A stretch of 64,000 bases of DNA from an uncultured Pseudoflavonifractor sp. (GCA_947425785.1 CANEAY010000010.1:1-64000); one strand, 5' to 3'. Shown: positions 16,218 to 25,233, counted from the first letter of the stretch. Program-made: numbers and translations. The notes: a model not told the origin generated them from the sequence alone.

Positions 16218-17519
16218 ATGGAGCCGGTCACCGTCATCGGCGCAGGTCTGGCCGGGTGCGAGGCCGCCTGGCAGCTGGCCCGGCGGGGCATCCCCGTTAC
16301 CCTGCGGGAGATGAAGCCCCAGAAGTCCACCCCCGCCCACCACAGCGGCGACTTTGCCGAGCTGGTCTGCTCCAACTCCCTGCGCTCCGACCAGATCGAG
16401 AACGCCGTGGGCCTTCTCAAGGAGGAGCTGCGGCGGCTGGGCAGTCTCATCCTCTCCTGCGCCGACGCACACCGGGTGGAGGCGGGGGCCGCCCTGGCGG
16501 TGGACCGCCACGGCTTCTCCGCCGCGGTCACGGAAAAAATAAAGGGTCACCCCCTCATCACCATTGTGGAGGGGGAGGTGACCGAGTTTCCCGACGGCCC
16601 CGTCATCGTGGCCGCCGGGCCTTTGGCCTCCGACGCACTGGTGGAGGCCATCAAGGCCCGGTTCCCGGACAGCGGCACCCTGAACTTCTTTGACGCCGCC
16701 GCCCCCCTGGTGAGCTTTGAGTCCATCGACATGGACAGGGCCTGGTTTGCCTCCCGGTATGACAAGGGAACGCCGGATTATGTAAACTGCGCCCTCTCCC
16801 GGGAGGAGTACCTGGACTTCTGGAAGGAGCTTTGCCGGGCGGAGGAGGCGGAAGTCCACGGCTTTGAGGACGCTGGGGTCTTTGAGGGCTGTATGCCGGT
16901 GGAGGTCATGGCCCGCAGAGGGGAGGATACCCTGCGGTACGGCCCCCTGAAGCCCAAGGGCCTCCGGGATCCCAAAACGGGGCAGACCCCCTACGCGGTG
17001 GTGCAGCTGCGCAAGGACAACGCCCAGGGCAGCGTCTATAACCTGGTGGGGTTCCAGACCCACCTGAAATGGCCGGAGCAGAGGCGGGTGTTCTCCATGA
17101 TTCCCGCACTCCACAACGCGGAGTTCCTCCGCTACGGGGTGATGCACCGCAACACCTACCTCAAGTCCCCCGGCTTTTTGAACCGCTACTACCAGGTGAC
17201 AGAGGCCCCCGGCGTGATGTTCGCCGGGCAGATCACCGGGGTGGAGGGGTACGTGGAGTCGGCGGCCAGCGGGTGCCTGTGCGCCATCGAGCTGGCCAGA
17301 AGGCTCCAGGGTCTGCCCCCGGCAGACTTCCCCCAGGAGACCGCCATCGGCGCCCTGGCCCTCTATATTTCCAACGAGAGCGTGGCGGATTTCCAACCCA
17401 TGAACGTGAACTTTGGCATCATGCCCCCCTGGCCCGAGCGGGTGCGGGGCGGCAAGCGGGAGAAGAACGCACTCATTGCCCAGAGGGCATTGGAGGCGCT
17501 ATCGTCAAGGGATGTGTAG
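16218..17519 (+). CDS. trmFO: Folate/FAD-dependent tRNA (uracil-54-C5)-methyltransferase TrmFO
   Basis: 433 aa. The FAD-binding dinucleotide motif is at the N-terminus (TVIGAGLAGCEAAWQLARRG), with the family motif FAELVCSNSLRSD near residue 46. C-terminal segments GQITGVEGYVESAASG and FQPMNVNFGIMPP are characteristic. It makes T54 in the tRNA T-loop using methylenetetrahydrofolate. It is the last gene of dprA-topA-trmFO. Its final 15 nt overlap the 3' end of the convergent gene at 17505-17720. Confidence 0.96.
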   Translation: MEPVTVIGAGLAGCEAAWQLARRGIPVTLREMKPQKSTPAHHSGDFAELVCSNSLRSDQIENAVGLLKEELRRLGSLILSCADAHRVEAGAALAVDRHGFSAAVTEKIKGHPLITIVEGEVTEFPDGPVIVAAGPLASDALVEAIKARFPDSGTLNFFDAAAPLVSFESIDMDRAWFASRYDKGTPDYVNCALSREEYLDFWKELCRAEEAEVHGFEDAGVFEGCMPVEVMARRGEDTLRYGPLKPKGLRDPKTGQTPYAVVQLRKDNAQGSVYNLVGFQTHLKWPEQRRVFSMIPALHNAEFLRYGVMHRNTYLKSPGFLNRYYQVTEAPGVMFAGQITGVEGYVESAASGCLCAIELARRLQGLPPADFPQETAIGALALYISNESVADFQPMNVNFGIMPPWPERVRGGKREKNALIAQRALEALSSRDV

Positions 17520-17720
17520 TCCCAGCCTAACGAGAAAGCGAAAGAGACGGAGCCGTTCCTCGTCCTCCCAGCGCGTAGCTTCAGAGCAATAGGCATCGAA
17601 CAATTTTTCCTGTTCGGGGGTCAGCGATTCCATAAGCGGCTTGAGCGCCGGATTGCAGTGAAAGCGTGGGGGGAGAGCCTCGTCAATGAAGCAATAGAGT
17701 TGTTCAATCATATCCAGCAT
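17505..17720 (-). CDS. Small hypothetical protein, DUF6809-like
   Basis: 71 aa from ATG 17720 (MLDMIEQLYCFIDEALPPRF); GAGGTG lies 8 bases upstream, which rules against the longer frame to 17777 that would cross the promoter. Predicted all-helical. The core ALKPLMESLTPEQEKLFDAY followed by an amphipathic helix resembles DUF6809, a family seen on clostridial mobile elements (tentative). It is divergent from an XRE gene and overlaps trmFO by 15 nt at the 3' ends. No function can be assigned. Confidence 0.7.
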   Translation of the reverse strand: MLDMIEQLYCFIDEALPPRFHCNPALKPLMESLTPEQEKLFDAYCSEATRWEDEERLRLFRFLVRLGLHIP

Positions 17721-17731
17721 AAATGTCACCT

Positions 17732-17767
17732 CGCTTATAGCGTATTTTATTATATACGCCATAAGCG
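17732..17767. promoter_or_regulatory. Inverted-repeat operator between cassette genes
   Basis: CGCTTATAGCGTA (17732-17744) and TACGCCATAAGCG (17755-17767) are inverted copies with one mismatch, around a 10-bp AT spacer. The element covers the -10 and most of the spacer of the minus-strand promoter, so a bound repressor would block it. The adjacent XRE protein is the obvious candidate. Confidence 0.75.
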
Positions 17768-17777
17768 TAAATGTCAA
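17749..17777 (-). promoter_or_regulatory. Consensus promoter for the minus-strand cassette gene
   Basis: On the minus strand TTGACA (17777-17772), 17-bp spacer, TATAAT (17754-17749), both exact. Entirely embedded in the inverted-repeat operator region. Confidence 0.85.
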
Positions 17778-17795
17778 CAGAGAGTTGGTGGAAAG

Positions 17796-18011
17796 ATGAA
17801 AATTTTTTCAGAACGGCTAAAGATGGTTCGTTTAGAAGCAAAAGAGAGCCAAAAGATATTGGGTGATATTATTGAGGTGACGGCAAGTCAAATTGCGGAT
17901 ATGGAAAGTGGCCGTAGAGGGACTACAATAGAAAAATTGGCCCTTATTTGCCAGCATTATAAAGTTTCTGCGGATTATCTGCTGGGACTTTCTGATTCCA
18001 AGAGAGGTTGA
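17796..18011 (+). CDS. XRE-family helix-turn-helix regulator of the small cassette
   Basis: 71 aa from ATG 17796 (MKIFSERLKMVRLEAKESQK). The HTH spans nearly the whole protein, with IEVTASQIADMESGRRGTTI as its recognition part and a closing YKVSADYLLGLSD typical of phage-type and chromosomal Xre repressors. The gene is much more AT-rich and uses A/T-ending codons (AAA, ATT, GAA) unlike its GC-rich neighbours, which suggests acquisition by transfer. It ends 41 bp before plsX and may transcribe into it. Confidence 0.87.
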   Translation: MKIFSERLKMVRLEAKESQKILGDIIEVTASQIADMESGRRGTTIEKLALICQHYKVSADYLLGLSDSKRG

Positions 18012-18052
18012 CCGCCCACCCCTCGGGTGGGAAAAAGAGAAGGGAGAACGCC

Positions 18053-19093
18053 ATGAAGATCATCATTGACGCCATGGGCGGCGACAACGCCCCCCGCTGT
18101 AACGTAGAGGGCGCCCTGGAGGCCGTCCGGGAGCTGGGGGTGGAGACCGTCCTGGTGGGCCGGGGATATGAGATCATGGATATCCTCAAGGAGCTGGGCC
18201 TTTCCGAGCTGCCGCCGGGGGTGGAGATCGTCCACGCCGACCAGGTGGTGGACATGGAGGACAACGCCGCCACCGCCTTCAAGGAGAAAAAGGACTCCTC
18301 CCTCACGGTGGGGCTGAACCTCCTGAAGGAGGGGAAGGGGGACGCCTTTGTCTCCGCCGGCTCCACCGGCGCCCTTTTGTCGGGGGCCACCCTGGTGACC
18401 AAGCGCATCCGGGGCATCCGCCGGGCGGCTCTGGCCCCCAAGCTGCCCATTCCGGGCGGGGCCATCCTCATCGACGCCGGGGCCACCGCCGAGTGCACCC
18501 CGGAGTATCTGCTTCAGTTCGCCTTTATGGGCTCCTACTACGCCGAGCACTTTTTGGGTAAGCCGGAGCCCCGGGTGGGCCTTCTGAACATCGGTGCGGA
18601 GGAGAGCAAGGGCACCGCCCTCCAGCGGGAGACCTACGCCCTTTTGAAGGCGGCGGACAGCGAGGGCCGCATCCATTTTATCGGCAATGTGGAGGCCCGG
18701 GAGGCGGTGCTGGGGGCGGTGGACGTTATCGTCTGCGACGGCTACGCCGGGAATATCTTCCTCAAGACCCTGGAGGGCACCGCCATCTACCTGTCCGGGG
18801 AGATGAAGAAGATGTTCAAGAAGAACGCCCTGACCAAGTTTTCCGCAATGCTGGTCTCCGGCGGCATCAGGGATTTCAAGAGGTTGCTGGATTCCCGGGA
18901 GGTGGGGGGCACCCCCCTGCTGGGCATCTCCAGGCCGGTGATCAAGGCCCACGGCTCCTCCGACGGCTACGCCATCAAAAACGCCATCGCCCAGGCGGCG
19001 AAATTTGCCTCCTCTGGTATCATTGAGAGCATCACGGAGAATATGGAGTACATGAAGCTGCCGGTGAAGGCGGCGGAAGAGGAAAAAATTTGA
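18053..19093 (+). CDS. plsX: Phosphate acyltransferase PlsX
   Basis: 346 aa from ATG 18053 (MKIIIDAMGGDNAP, the family-typical start), preceded by AGAAGGGAG. Other conserved pieces are SAGSTGALLSGATL, LLNIGAEESKGT, and VDVIVCDGYAGNIFLKTLEG. It converts acyl-ACP to acyl-phosphate for phosphatidic acid synthesis. It is followed by acpP, its substrate carrier, as in many Firmicutes. No FapR-like operator was recognised upstream. Confidence 0.96.
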   Translation: MKIIIDAMGGDNAPRCNVEGALEAVRELGVETVLVGRGYEIMDILKELGLSELPPGVEIVHADQVVDMEDNAATAFKEKKDSSLTVGLNLLKEGKGDAFVSAGSTGALLSGATLVTKRIRGIRRAALAPKLPIPGGAILIDAGATAECTPEYLLQFAFMGSYYAEHFLGKPEPRVGLLNIGAEESKGTALQRETYALLKAADSEGRIHFIGNVEAREAVLGAVDVIVCDGYAGNIFLKTLEGTAIYLSGEMKKMFKKNALTKFSAMLVSGGIRDFKRLLDSREVGGTPLLGISRPVIKAHGSSDGYAIKNAIAQAAKFASSGIIESITENMEYMKLPVKAAEEEKI

Positions 19094-19101
19094 ATTCCCC
19101 C

Positions 19102-19130
19102 TTGACAGCGGGGTGGATATTGCCTATTAT
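19102..19130 (+). promoter_or_regulatory. Promoter of acpP-rnc
   Basis: TTGACA (19102-19107), 17-bp spacer, TATTAT (19125-19130). It begins 9 bp after the plsX stop and gives acpP a leader of about 33 nt. Confidence 0.85.
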
Positions 19131-19169
19131 CAAGGGGAATTGAAATACCGTGAAAGGATGTTCGATGGT

Positions 19170-19403
19170 ATGATTTTTGAAAAAGTTGTGAAGCTGCTCT
19201 CCGAGCAGTTTGGCATGGAGCCCGGTGAGATCACCGAGGAGACCAGCTTTGAGGATCTGGGCGCCGACTCTGTGGACATTGTGGAGCTTTCCATGAGCCT
19301 GGAGGAGGAGTTCAACGTGGAGGAGCTGGGCGAAGAGGACTTGAGCGCCATCCACACTGTGGGCGACCTGGTGAACTGCCTGCAGAATATGCTGGGCGAG
19401 TGA
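19170..19403 (+). CDS. acpP: Acyl carrier protein
   Basis: 77 aa from ATG 19170 (MIFEKVVKLLSEQFGMEPGE). The ATG at 19158 is in frame, but GAAAGG sits right against it, so 19170 is preferred. The phosphopantetheine serine is in GADSVDIVELSM near residue 38. Acidic four-helix protein of standard length. It carries fatty acyl chains for FabH-type synthesis and for PlsX. The stop overlaps the rnc start (TGATG). Confidence 0.95.
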   Translation: MIFEKVVKLLSEQFGMEPGEITEETSFEDLGADSVDIVELSMSLEEEFNVEELGEEDLSAIHTVGDLVNCLQNMLGE

Positions 19404-20068
19404 TGGAATCACTGGAGGCCAAGCTGGGCTATTCCTTCCGTGACCGCTCGCTGCTGGAGAACGCCCTCACCCACTCCTCCTACGCCAATGAGAACCACGC
19501 CGCCATGGGGAGCAACGAGCGGCTGGAGTTCCTGGGGGATTCCGTGCTGGGCATGGTGACGGCGGACTACCTGTTCCGTGCCCATCCCGACCTGCCCGAG
19601 GGGGACTTGACCCGCACGAGGGCGGCCCTGGTGTGCGAGGAGAGCCTTGCCGAGGTGGCCGACCGGCTGGAGCTGGGGGACTACCTGAAGCTGGGCCGGG
19701 GGGAGGCCGCCGGCGGAGGCCGGGAGCGGCCCTCCATCCGGGCCGACGCGGTGGAGGCGGTGCTGGCGGCGGTCTATCTGGACGGAGGTCTGGAGGAGTG
19801 CGCCAAGATCATCCGCCGGTTCATCCTGGACAAGGAGCGGGAGAAGGGCGCCAGCCGGGACTACAAGACCGCCCTCCAGGAGCTGGTACAGCGCCGGAGC
19901 GGCCAGGTGCTGGCCTATCAGCTCATCGGCGAGAGCGGCCCCGACCACGCCAAGCGGTTCGCCGTGGAGGTGACGCTCAACGGCGAGAGCATCGGCCGGG
20001 GCGAGGGCCACAGCAAAAAAGAGGCGGAGCAAATGGCCGCCAAGGCCGCCATGGAGCGGCTGGGCTGA
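19403..20068 (+). CDS. rnc: Ribonuclease III
   Basis: 221 aa from ATG 19403 (a GTG lies one codon upstream at 19400). The RNase III domain (about 3-150) has the signature ERLEFLGDSVLGMVTADYL, with acidic Mg-binding residues, and a second acidic motif in ADAVEAVLAAVYLDGG. A C-terminal dsRNA-binding domain (about 153-221) ends GEGHSKKEAEQMAAKAAMER. It processes rRNA precursors and double-stranded RNA. Translationally coupled to acpP; smc follows after a minus-strand insert. Confidence 0.96.
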   Translation: MESLEAKLGYSFRDRSLLENALTHSSYANENHAAMGSNERLEFLGDSVLGMVTADYLFRAHPDLPEGDLTRTRAALVCEESLAEVADRLELGDYLKLGRGEAAGGGRERPSIRADAVEAVLAAVYLDGGLEECAKIIRRFILDKEREKGASRDYKTALQELVQRRSGQVLAYQLIGESGPDHAKRFAVEVTLNGESIGRGEGHSKKEAEQMAAKAAMERLG

Positions 20069-20074
20069 AAAAAC

Positions 20075-20108
20075 AAAAGCCGGAAACCTATCAAGGTTTC
20101 CGGCTTTT
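20075..20108. terminator. Bidirectional terminator between rnc and the convergent membrane gene
   Basis: A perfect 14-bp stem (20075-20088 with 20095-20108), loop TATCAA, with a T-run on the right and A-run on the left. It can stop transcription from both sides. Confidence 0.93.
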
Positions 20109-20119
20109 TTTGTTTGATT

Positions 20120-20821
20120 TCAGCGGCGGCTCTGGGCCTTCACCAGCTGTTGGTAGACGGTTTTGGGGGTGAAGAGCCTGCGCAGGAAGGAGAGGAGGAG
20201 GGCCAGGAGGGCGTCCAGGGCCACGGCGCCCACCCCTACCAGGGCGGCGGTGCGGGCCCAGAAGCGCTCCGGCAGGATGCGGATGATCTCGTCGGTGTGC
20301 CAGTCGAAGACCCAGTTGGTCTTGCCGGGGAAGCAGAGGGCGTGGAAGGCGGTGAAGAGCCCCTCGAAGTCCAGCAGGGCCCAGAGGGCGAAAAGGGCGA
20401 AGAAGAACAGGGTGAGGCAGAGGGCCAGCAGAGGGGGAGAGGTGGTGAACTTCTCACGGAAGCCGGTGGAGAAGAGGGCGATGAGGAGAAGGAGGAGCAG
20501 GATGGCCCCGCTCACTGCCAGGGCGACAAAGTCCAGGCGGAAGAGGACTTTGCAGTCGGCGAAGTGGGCCGCGCCGCTCTCCGAGGACAGCAGGGCGCCG
20601 GTGGAGAAAGGGGCGTCCTTCACCAGGTAGTCCATGACGGCGTCGAAGGCACCCCGGATGACCCCCTCGGAATAGCCGGTCTGTTCCACCAGCCGGAGGG
20701 AGACGACCTGGCCGTAGTACCAGCCCCGCCAGAGGATGGGCAGGGCGACGGCCGCCGTCAGGGAAAAGACGGCGGTGACCAGGGCGGTGAAGATGGTGAG
20801 GAGCTTGGAGGGTCGGGTCAT
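20120..20821 (-). CDS. TIGR01906/DUF1461-family integral membrane protein
   Basis: 233 aa from ATG 20821 (MTRPSKLLTIFTALVTAVFSL). Helices lie at about 8-30, 97-120, 130-150 and 190-215. The extracellular segment between the first two has YSEGVIRGAFDAVMDYLVKD and the later LDFEGLFTAFHALCFPGKTNW..DWHTDEIIRILPE, which is the hallmark of this family of unknown function. Its start overlaps the stop of the upstream membrane gene (ATGA), so the two are translationally coupled. Confidence 0.87.
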   Translation of the reverse strand: MTRPSKLLTIFTALVTAVFSLTAAVALPILWRGWYYGQVVSLRLVEQTGYSEGVIRGAFDAVMDYLVKDAPFSTGALLSSESGAAHFADCKVLFRLDFVALAVSGAILLLLLLIALFSTGFREKFTTSPPLLALCLTLFFFALFALWALLDFEGLFTAFHALCFPGKTNWVFDWHTDEIIRILPERFWARTAALVGVGAVALDALLALLLSFLRRLFTPKTVYQQLVKAQSRR

Positions 20822-21456
20822 GGGATATCCCCCGCTTTCTCTTGTTGGGATAGGACGATGAGGACTTGGGAGGGCAGGTAGAACAGCCAGGAGCCCCACC
20901 AGGTGAAGGCAGTGAAGAGCCCCAGGTTGAAGGCACCCACGCAGACGTCACAGCAGATGAACAGGAGCAGGCCCCAGGCGAAGCAGGTGTTTGAAAACGT
21001 CTTGGGGCCTTTGCGCTTCAGGCGCCAGGCCCACTCTGTGTTGAGAGAGAGGTTGACAAAGTAGACCCCGGCAGTCCAGGCGGGAAATGGGGAGAGGATC
21101 ACCAGGACGCAGGATATGGCCAACCGGGAGCGGAGCATGAGGGCGGTCTTGCCGTCCAGGCGATAGAGCCGGTAGGCGTAGAGGAACTGGACGATGATGA
21201 AAAGGCAGATGCCCAGGGTGTAGCGGTCATTCCGCACCAGCAGGAACCAATCTGCCGCCAGGGTGAACACCAAGGCAGCGGCCACCACTCTGCCGTCGGC
21301 AGTGTTTGCCCCCAGAAGGGCGGTGACGCAGCACAGGCAGATGGCGGCGTACTTGACCCAGGTGGAGTCCGCCGTGCCGGTCCAGTCCAGGAAGAGGAAG
21401 CAGAGCCACAGGCCCCCGGCCAGGGCGGGAAAGACCTTTTTGCGGTAAAAGTCCAT
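20818..21456 (-). CDS. Multi-pass membrane protein, possibly YhhN/lysoplasmalogenase-like
   Basis: 212 aa with about seven hydrophobic helices and little else. The ALVFTLAADWFLLVRNDRYT segment recalls the ALLFSxxGDxxL motif of the YhhN/TMEM86 family, but the conserved Gly-Asp is Ala-Asp here, so the link is tentative. First gene of a two-gene minus-strand unit with the DUF1461-type protein, separating rnc from smc. Confidence 0.7.
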   Translation of the reverse strand: MDFYRKKVFPALAGGLWLCFLFLDWTGTADSTWVKYAAICLCCVTALLGANTADGRVVAAALVFTLAADWFLLVRNDRYTLGICLFIIVQFLYAYRLYRLDGKTALMLRSRLAISCVLVILSPFPAWTAGVYFVNLSLNTEWAWRLKRKGPKTFSNTCFAWGLLLFICCDVCVGAFNLGLFTAFTWWGSWLFYLPSQVLIVLSQQEKAGDIP

Positions 21457-21489
21457 GTTCGGCCCCCTTTTCTTCCATCATTGGATATT

Positions 21490-21518
21490 ATTTTATCATA
21501 TTCCCGCAAAGGGGGCAA
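21490..21518 (-). promoter_or_regulatory. Promoter of the two membrane genes
   Basis: Minus strand: TTGCCC (21518-21513), 17-bp spacer, TAAAAT (21495-21490), about 34 bp before the start codon. The -35 is weak. Confidence 0.55.
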
Positions 21519-21579
21519 GGGGGGCGTTTTTTCCGAAGGGCCATTCGCCGATTTTTCCGGGGAAGCGGGCGAAAAGGGT

Positions 21580-21608
21580 TTGCAATCCGCGGCTAAAATT
21601 GGTATAAT
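21580..21608 (+). promoter_or_regulatory. Promoter of smc
   Basis: TTGCAA (21580-21585), 17-bp spacer, TATAAT (21603-21608). Transcript start is expected near 21615, about 46 nt before the smc GTG. Confidence 0.8.
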
Positions 21609-21660
21609 AAACTACTTAAAATGTATTCTTATGTCCTTTTGGGATAATGAGGTGACGCAC

Positions 21661-24600
21661 GTGTACTTGAAAGCATTGGAGATACAGGGGTTCAAGTCCT
21701 TTCCCGACAAGACCGTCCTCTCCTTCGGAGAGGATATCACGGCCATCGTGGGCCCCAACGGCTCCGGCAAATCCAATATTTCCGACGCCATCCGCTGGGT
21801 CATGGGGGAGCAGTCCACCCGCGCCCTCCGGGGCGGCAAGATGGAGGACGTCATTTTCGGCGGCACCGCCAAGCGCAAACAGCTTGGCTTCGCCGAGGTG
21901 TCCCTTGTGCTGGACAACACCGAGCACCTCTTCCCCAACATGGAGGAGAGCGAGGTCATGGTCACCCGGCGGTATTACCGCTCGGGCGAGAGCGAATACT
22001 ACATCAACCGCCGCTCCGTACGGCTTCGGGACGTGAACGAGCTTTTCATGGACACGGGTCTGGGCCGGGAGGGCTATTCCATCATCGGCCAGGGCAAGAT
22101 CGACGAAATTTTGTCCATCCGCAGTGAAGACCGCCGGGAAATTTTTGAGGAGGCGGCGGGCATCTCCCGGTTCCGCCACCGCAAGGAGGAGGCCCAGCGG
22201 AAGCTGGAGCGCACCGAGGAGAACCTGGTGCGCATCAACGACAAGATCGACGAGCTGGAGCTTCAGGTGGAGCCTTTGCGCATCTCGGCGGAGAAGGCCA
22301 AGAAGTTCCTCATCCTCCGGGACGAGCTGCGGGGGTTGGAGATATCTTTGTGGCTGGAGCAGCTGGAGCGCATCCGTACCGGGGCCATCAAGGTGCACAG
22401 CGACTATGAAAACGCCCTGCGCCAGAAGGGGGAGGCCCAGGCGGAGGTGGAGAAGCTCTACGCCCAGGCCGAGGCCATCGGCGCACAGATGCGCCAGATG
22501 GAGATGGACGCCGAAGGCATCCGCTTTGAGATGATGGGCCGCCAGACCGACGCCAACGAGTGCGAGAACGCCATCGCCGTGCTCAAGACCAACATGGAAA
22601 ACAACCTCTCCAACGTCCAGCAGCTCCAGCGGGAGCTGGAGGCCCAGGAGGGCCGGGCCGGGTCTATCGAGAGCCAGATCGAAGCGCGGCTGGCCCGCTT
22701 GGAGGAGATCAGTAAGGAGCTGGCCGCCCTGGACGAGCAGACCGCCGGCCAGCAGGCCCAGGCCGACGAGCTGGGCAAAAGCGCCGGCACCCTGGCCGAC
22801 GAGATGGAGGCCCTGCGGCAGAAGGAGGCCATGGAGACCGCCTCCGCCGTGGAGACCAAGGCCCTCCTCTCCGCTCTGGCCGCCGCCGCCCAGGAGATCA
22901 TGGATCGGGACGAGACGGTGCGCCAGGAGCTCTCCGCCGGGGAGGAGCGGCTGAAGGCCGCCCAGGCGGAGCGGCAGGCCGCCCAGAAGGATCTGGAGCA
23001 GGCAAAGGAAGACCGGGATTCCATCAAGAATATCATCAGCGGCTACGCCCTGCGGCTGGACAGCCGCTACCGCAAGATGAAGGAGCTGGAGGAGAAGCAT
23101 GTGAAGCTCCAGATGGAGCAGGGCACCCTCCAGTCCCGCATCCACATGCTCACCGAGATGGAGAAGCTCTATGAGGGCTACTCCAAGGCGGTGAAGCAGG
23201 TGATGGGGGAGGCCGACCGCAATCAGCTCAAGGGCATCCTGGGCCCTGTGGCGGGGCTTCTCCGGGTGTCCGGGGAGTACACCGTGGCCATTGAGACCGC
23301 CCTGGGCTCCGCCATGCAGAACATCGTGGTGGAGCGGGAGGAGGACGGCAAGGCCGCCATCCAGTACCTGAAACGCCGGGACGGGGGCCGCTGTACCTTC
23401 CTGCCTTTGAGCGCCATCCAGCCCCAGGAGTTCAAGGAGACCGGGGTCATGGACGAGAAGGGCTTTGTGGGCATGGGCGACGAGCTCATTGAGTGCGAGA
23501 AGAAGTACAAAAAGGTCTTTGCCTCCCTCCTGGGACGGACGGTCATTGCCGAAGACCTGGACGGAGCCATCGCCATGGCCCGGAAATATAAGCACAAGCT
23601 GAAGATCGTCACCCTGGACGGCCAGGTATTGAACCCCGGCGGCGCCATGACTGGCGGCTCCGCCTCCAAGACGGCGGGCATCCTGTCCCGCCAGGGGGAG
23701 CTGGAGCGGCTCCGGGAGCAGGAGGCGGGCCTCAATGAGAAGCTGGCCGCCCTGGGCAAGGAGCTGGACGAGGCCAAGCGGGAGGTCACCGGCGCCCAAT
23801 ACGAGATGGACGCCGCCCAGGCCCAGCAGCGGGAGCACGAGGACGACATCCTGAAGCTGGAGGAGCGGGTGACCCATCTGGAGCAGGCCGAGGGAGACCA
23901 GGTGCGCCAGCGGGACGAGTGGAAGCACGAACTGGAACAGCTCTCCCAGCGCTCTCAGCGCACCGAAGAGGATACCCAGGCCGCCCGGAAGCGCATCGAG
24001 GAGCTGGAGGGCTCCGCCGCTGCCCTGCGCTCCGAGGCGGAAGGCAAGGCCAAGGGCCAGAACGACCTGCGGGAGAAGATGGACGCCATCGCCGGTGAGA
24101 TCGCCGCCCTGGGGGCCAAGCGGGCCGCCTTTGAGGCGGAGGAGTTGGCCTCCCGCCAGTCTCTCCGGGAGCTGGAAGACCTCCGCTCCGACATGGCCGG
24201 AGACCGGGAAGACCGGGCACGGCGCATCCGGGAGCTGGGGGAGCAGAACCAGGAGCTGGAGCGGCAGATCCAGGAAAAAGAGGCCCTTTTGCAGTCCATC
24301 CGCATGGAGAACGCCGAGAAGCAGAAGGAGCTCTCCCGGCTCAACCAGGGGCGGCTCGACCTGGAAGGGGAGCGGACGAAGGCGGACAAGGCCAGCCGGG
24401 ACAAGAACAACGAGCTGCTGGCCATGGAGCGGGAGGTCTCTGTGCTGGAGCAGAAGAAGACCACCGCCGAGATGGAGGAAAAGCAGCTGCTGGACAAGCT
24501 GTGGGAGACCTACGAGCTCAGCCACGAGGCCGCCAAGGCCCAGCGGGTGGAGCTGGAGAGCGTGGCCAAGGCCCAGCGCCGGGTGGGAGAGCTGAAGCGA

Positions 24601-25233
24601 TCCATCTCCTCCCTGGGGAACATCAATCTGGACGCCATCGAGGAGTTTGCCCGGGTCAATGAGCGGTACACCTACTTTACCGACCAGCGGGACGATGTGC
24701 GCAAGGCCAAGCTGGAGCTGGAGAAGGTCATCGCCGATGTGACCGGGGAGATGGAGCGCATTTTCGGCGAGCAGTTCGCCAAGATCAGCGAGGCCTTCCA
24801 GGAGACCTTCCTGGAGCTCTTCGGCGGCGGCAAGGCCACTCTGGAGCTGGAGAATCCGGAGGATATCCTCAACTGCGGCATTGAGATCAAGGTACAGCCG
24901 CCGGGAAAGAGTTTGAAGATCATCACCCTGCTCTCCGGCGGCGAGAAGGCCTTTGTGGCCATTGCCCTCTATTTCGCCATTTTGAAAGTCCGGCCCACCC
25001 CCTTCGTGGTGATGGACGAGATCGAGGCCGCCTTGGACGACCCCAACGTGGTGCGGTTTGCCCGGTACATGCGGCAGATGAGCGAAAAGACCCAGTTCAT
25101 CGTCATCACCCACCGCCGGGGCACCATGGAGGAGGCCGACTCCCTCTACGGCGTCACTATGCAGGAGCAGGGCGTCACCAGGGTACTGACCATCAATCTC
25201 AATGACGTGGAGAAAGAGTTGAACATCAAATGA
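21661..25233 (+). CDS. smc: Chromosome segregation ATPase SMC
   Basis: 1190 aa from GTG 21661 (MYLKALEIQGFKSF), with GAGGTGACGCAC upstream; upstream in-frame codons to 21481 cross the promoter and are not coding. Walker A is GPNGSGKS (31-38), the ABC signature LLSGGEKAFVAIAL near 1090, and Walker B with VVMDEIEAALDD near 1117. Two long coiled-coil arms flank the hinge (about 500-670). SMC with ScpAB compacts and segregates the chromosome; scpAB are not in the window. Confidence 0.97.
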   Translation: MYLKALEIQGFKSFPDKTVLSFGEDITAIVGPNGSGKSNISDAIRWVMGEQSTRALRGGKMEDVIFGGTAKRKQLGFAEVSLVLDNTEHLFPNMEESEVMVTRRYYRSGESEYYINRRSVRLRDVNELFMDTGLGREGYSIIGQGKIDEILSIRSEDRREIFEEAAGISRFRHRKEEAQRKLERTEENLVRINDKIDELELQVEPLRISAEKAKKFLILRDELRGLEISLWLEQLERIRTGAIKVHSDYENALRQKGEAQAEVEKLYAQAEAIGAQMRQMEMDAEGIRFEMMGRQTDANECENAIAVLKTNMENNLSNVQQLQRELEAQEGRAGSIESQIEARLARLEEISKELAALDEQTAGQQAQADELGKSAGTLADEMEALRQKEAMETASAVETKALLSALAAAAQEIMDRDETVRQELSAGEERLKAAQAERQAAQKDLEQAKEDRDSIKNIISGYALRLDSRYRKMKELEEKHVKLQMEQGTLQSRIHMLTEMEKLYEGYSKAVKQVMGEADRNQLKGILGPVAGLLRVSGEYTVAIETALGSAMQNIVVEREEDGKAAIQYLKRRDGGRCTFLPLSAIQPQEFKETGVMDEKGFVGMGDELIECEKKYKKVFASLLGRTVIAEDLDGAIAMARKYKHKLKIVTLDGQVLNPGGAMTGGSASKTAGILSRQGELERLREQEAGLNEKLAALGKELDEAKREVTGAQYEMDAAQAQQREHEDDILKLEERVTHLEQAEGDQVRQRDEWKHELEQLSQRSQRTEEDTQAARKRIEELEGSAAALRSEAEGKAKGQNDLREKMDAIAGEIAALGAKRAAFEAEELASRQSLRELEDLRSDMAGDREDRARRIRELGEQNQELERQIQEKEALLQSIRMENAEKQKELSRLNQGRLDLEGERTKADKASRDKNNELLAMEREVSVLEQKKTTAEMEEKQLLDKLWETYELSHEAAKAQRVELESVAKAQRRVGELKRSISSLGNINLDAIEEFARVNERYTYFTDQRDDVRKAKLELEKVIADVTGEMERIFGEQFAKISEAFQETFLELFGGGKATLELENPEDILNCGIEIKVQPPGKSLKIITLLSGGEKAFVAIALYFAILKVRPTPFVVMDEIEAALDDPNVVRFARYMRQMSEKTQFIVITHRRGTMEEADSLYGVTMQEQGVTRVLTINLNDVEKELNIK

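Noticed and set aside
18015-18031. CCCACCC-CTC-GGGTGGG hairpin after the cassette XRE gene as a terminator
   Set aside because: It is followed by A bases, not T, on the plus strand, and no T-run follows on the minus strand either.
21616-25113. Minus-strand open frame of 1165 codons opposite smc
   Set aside because: It is the antisense shadow of the smc coiled coil: repetitive Leu/Gly/His-rich text, no ribosome binding site, no domain.
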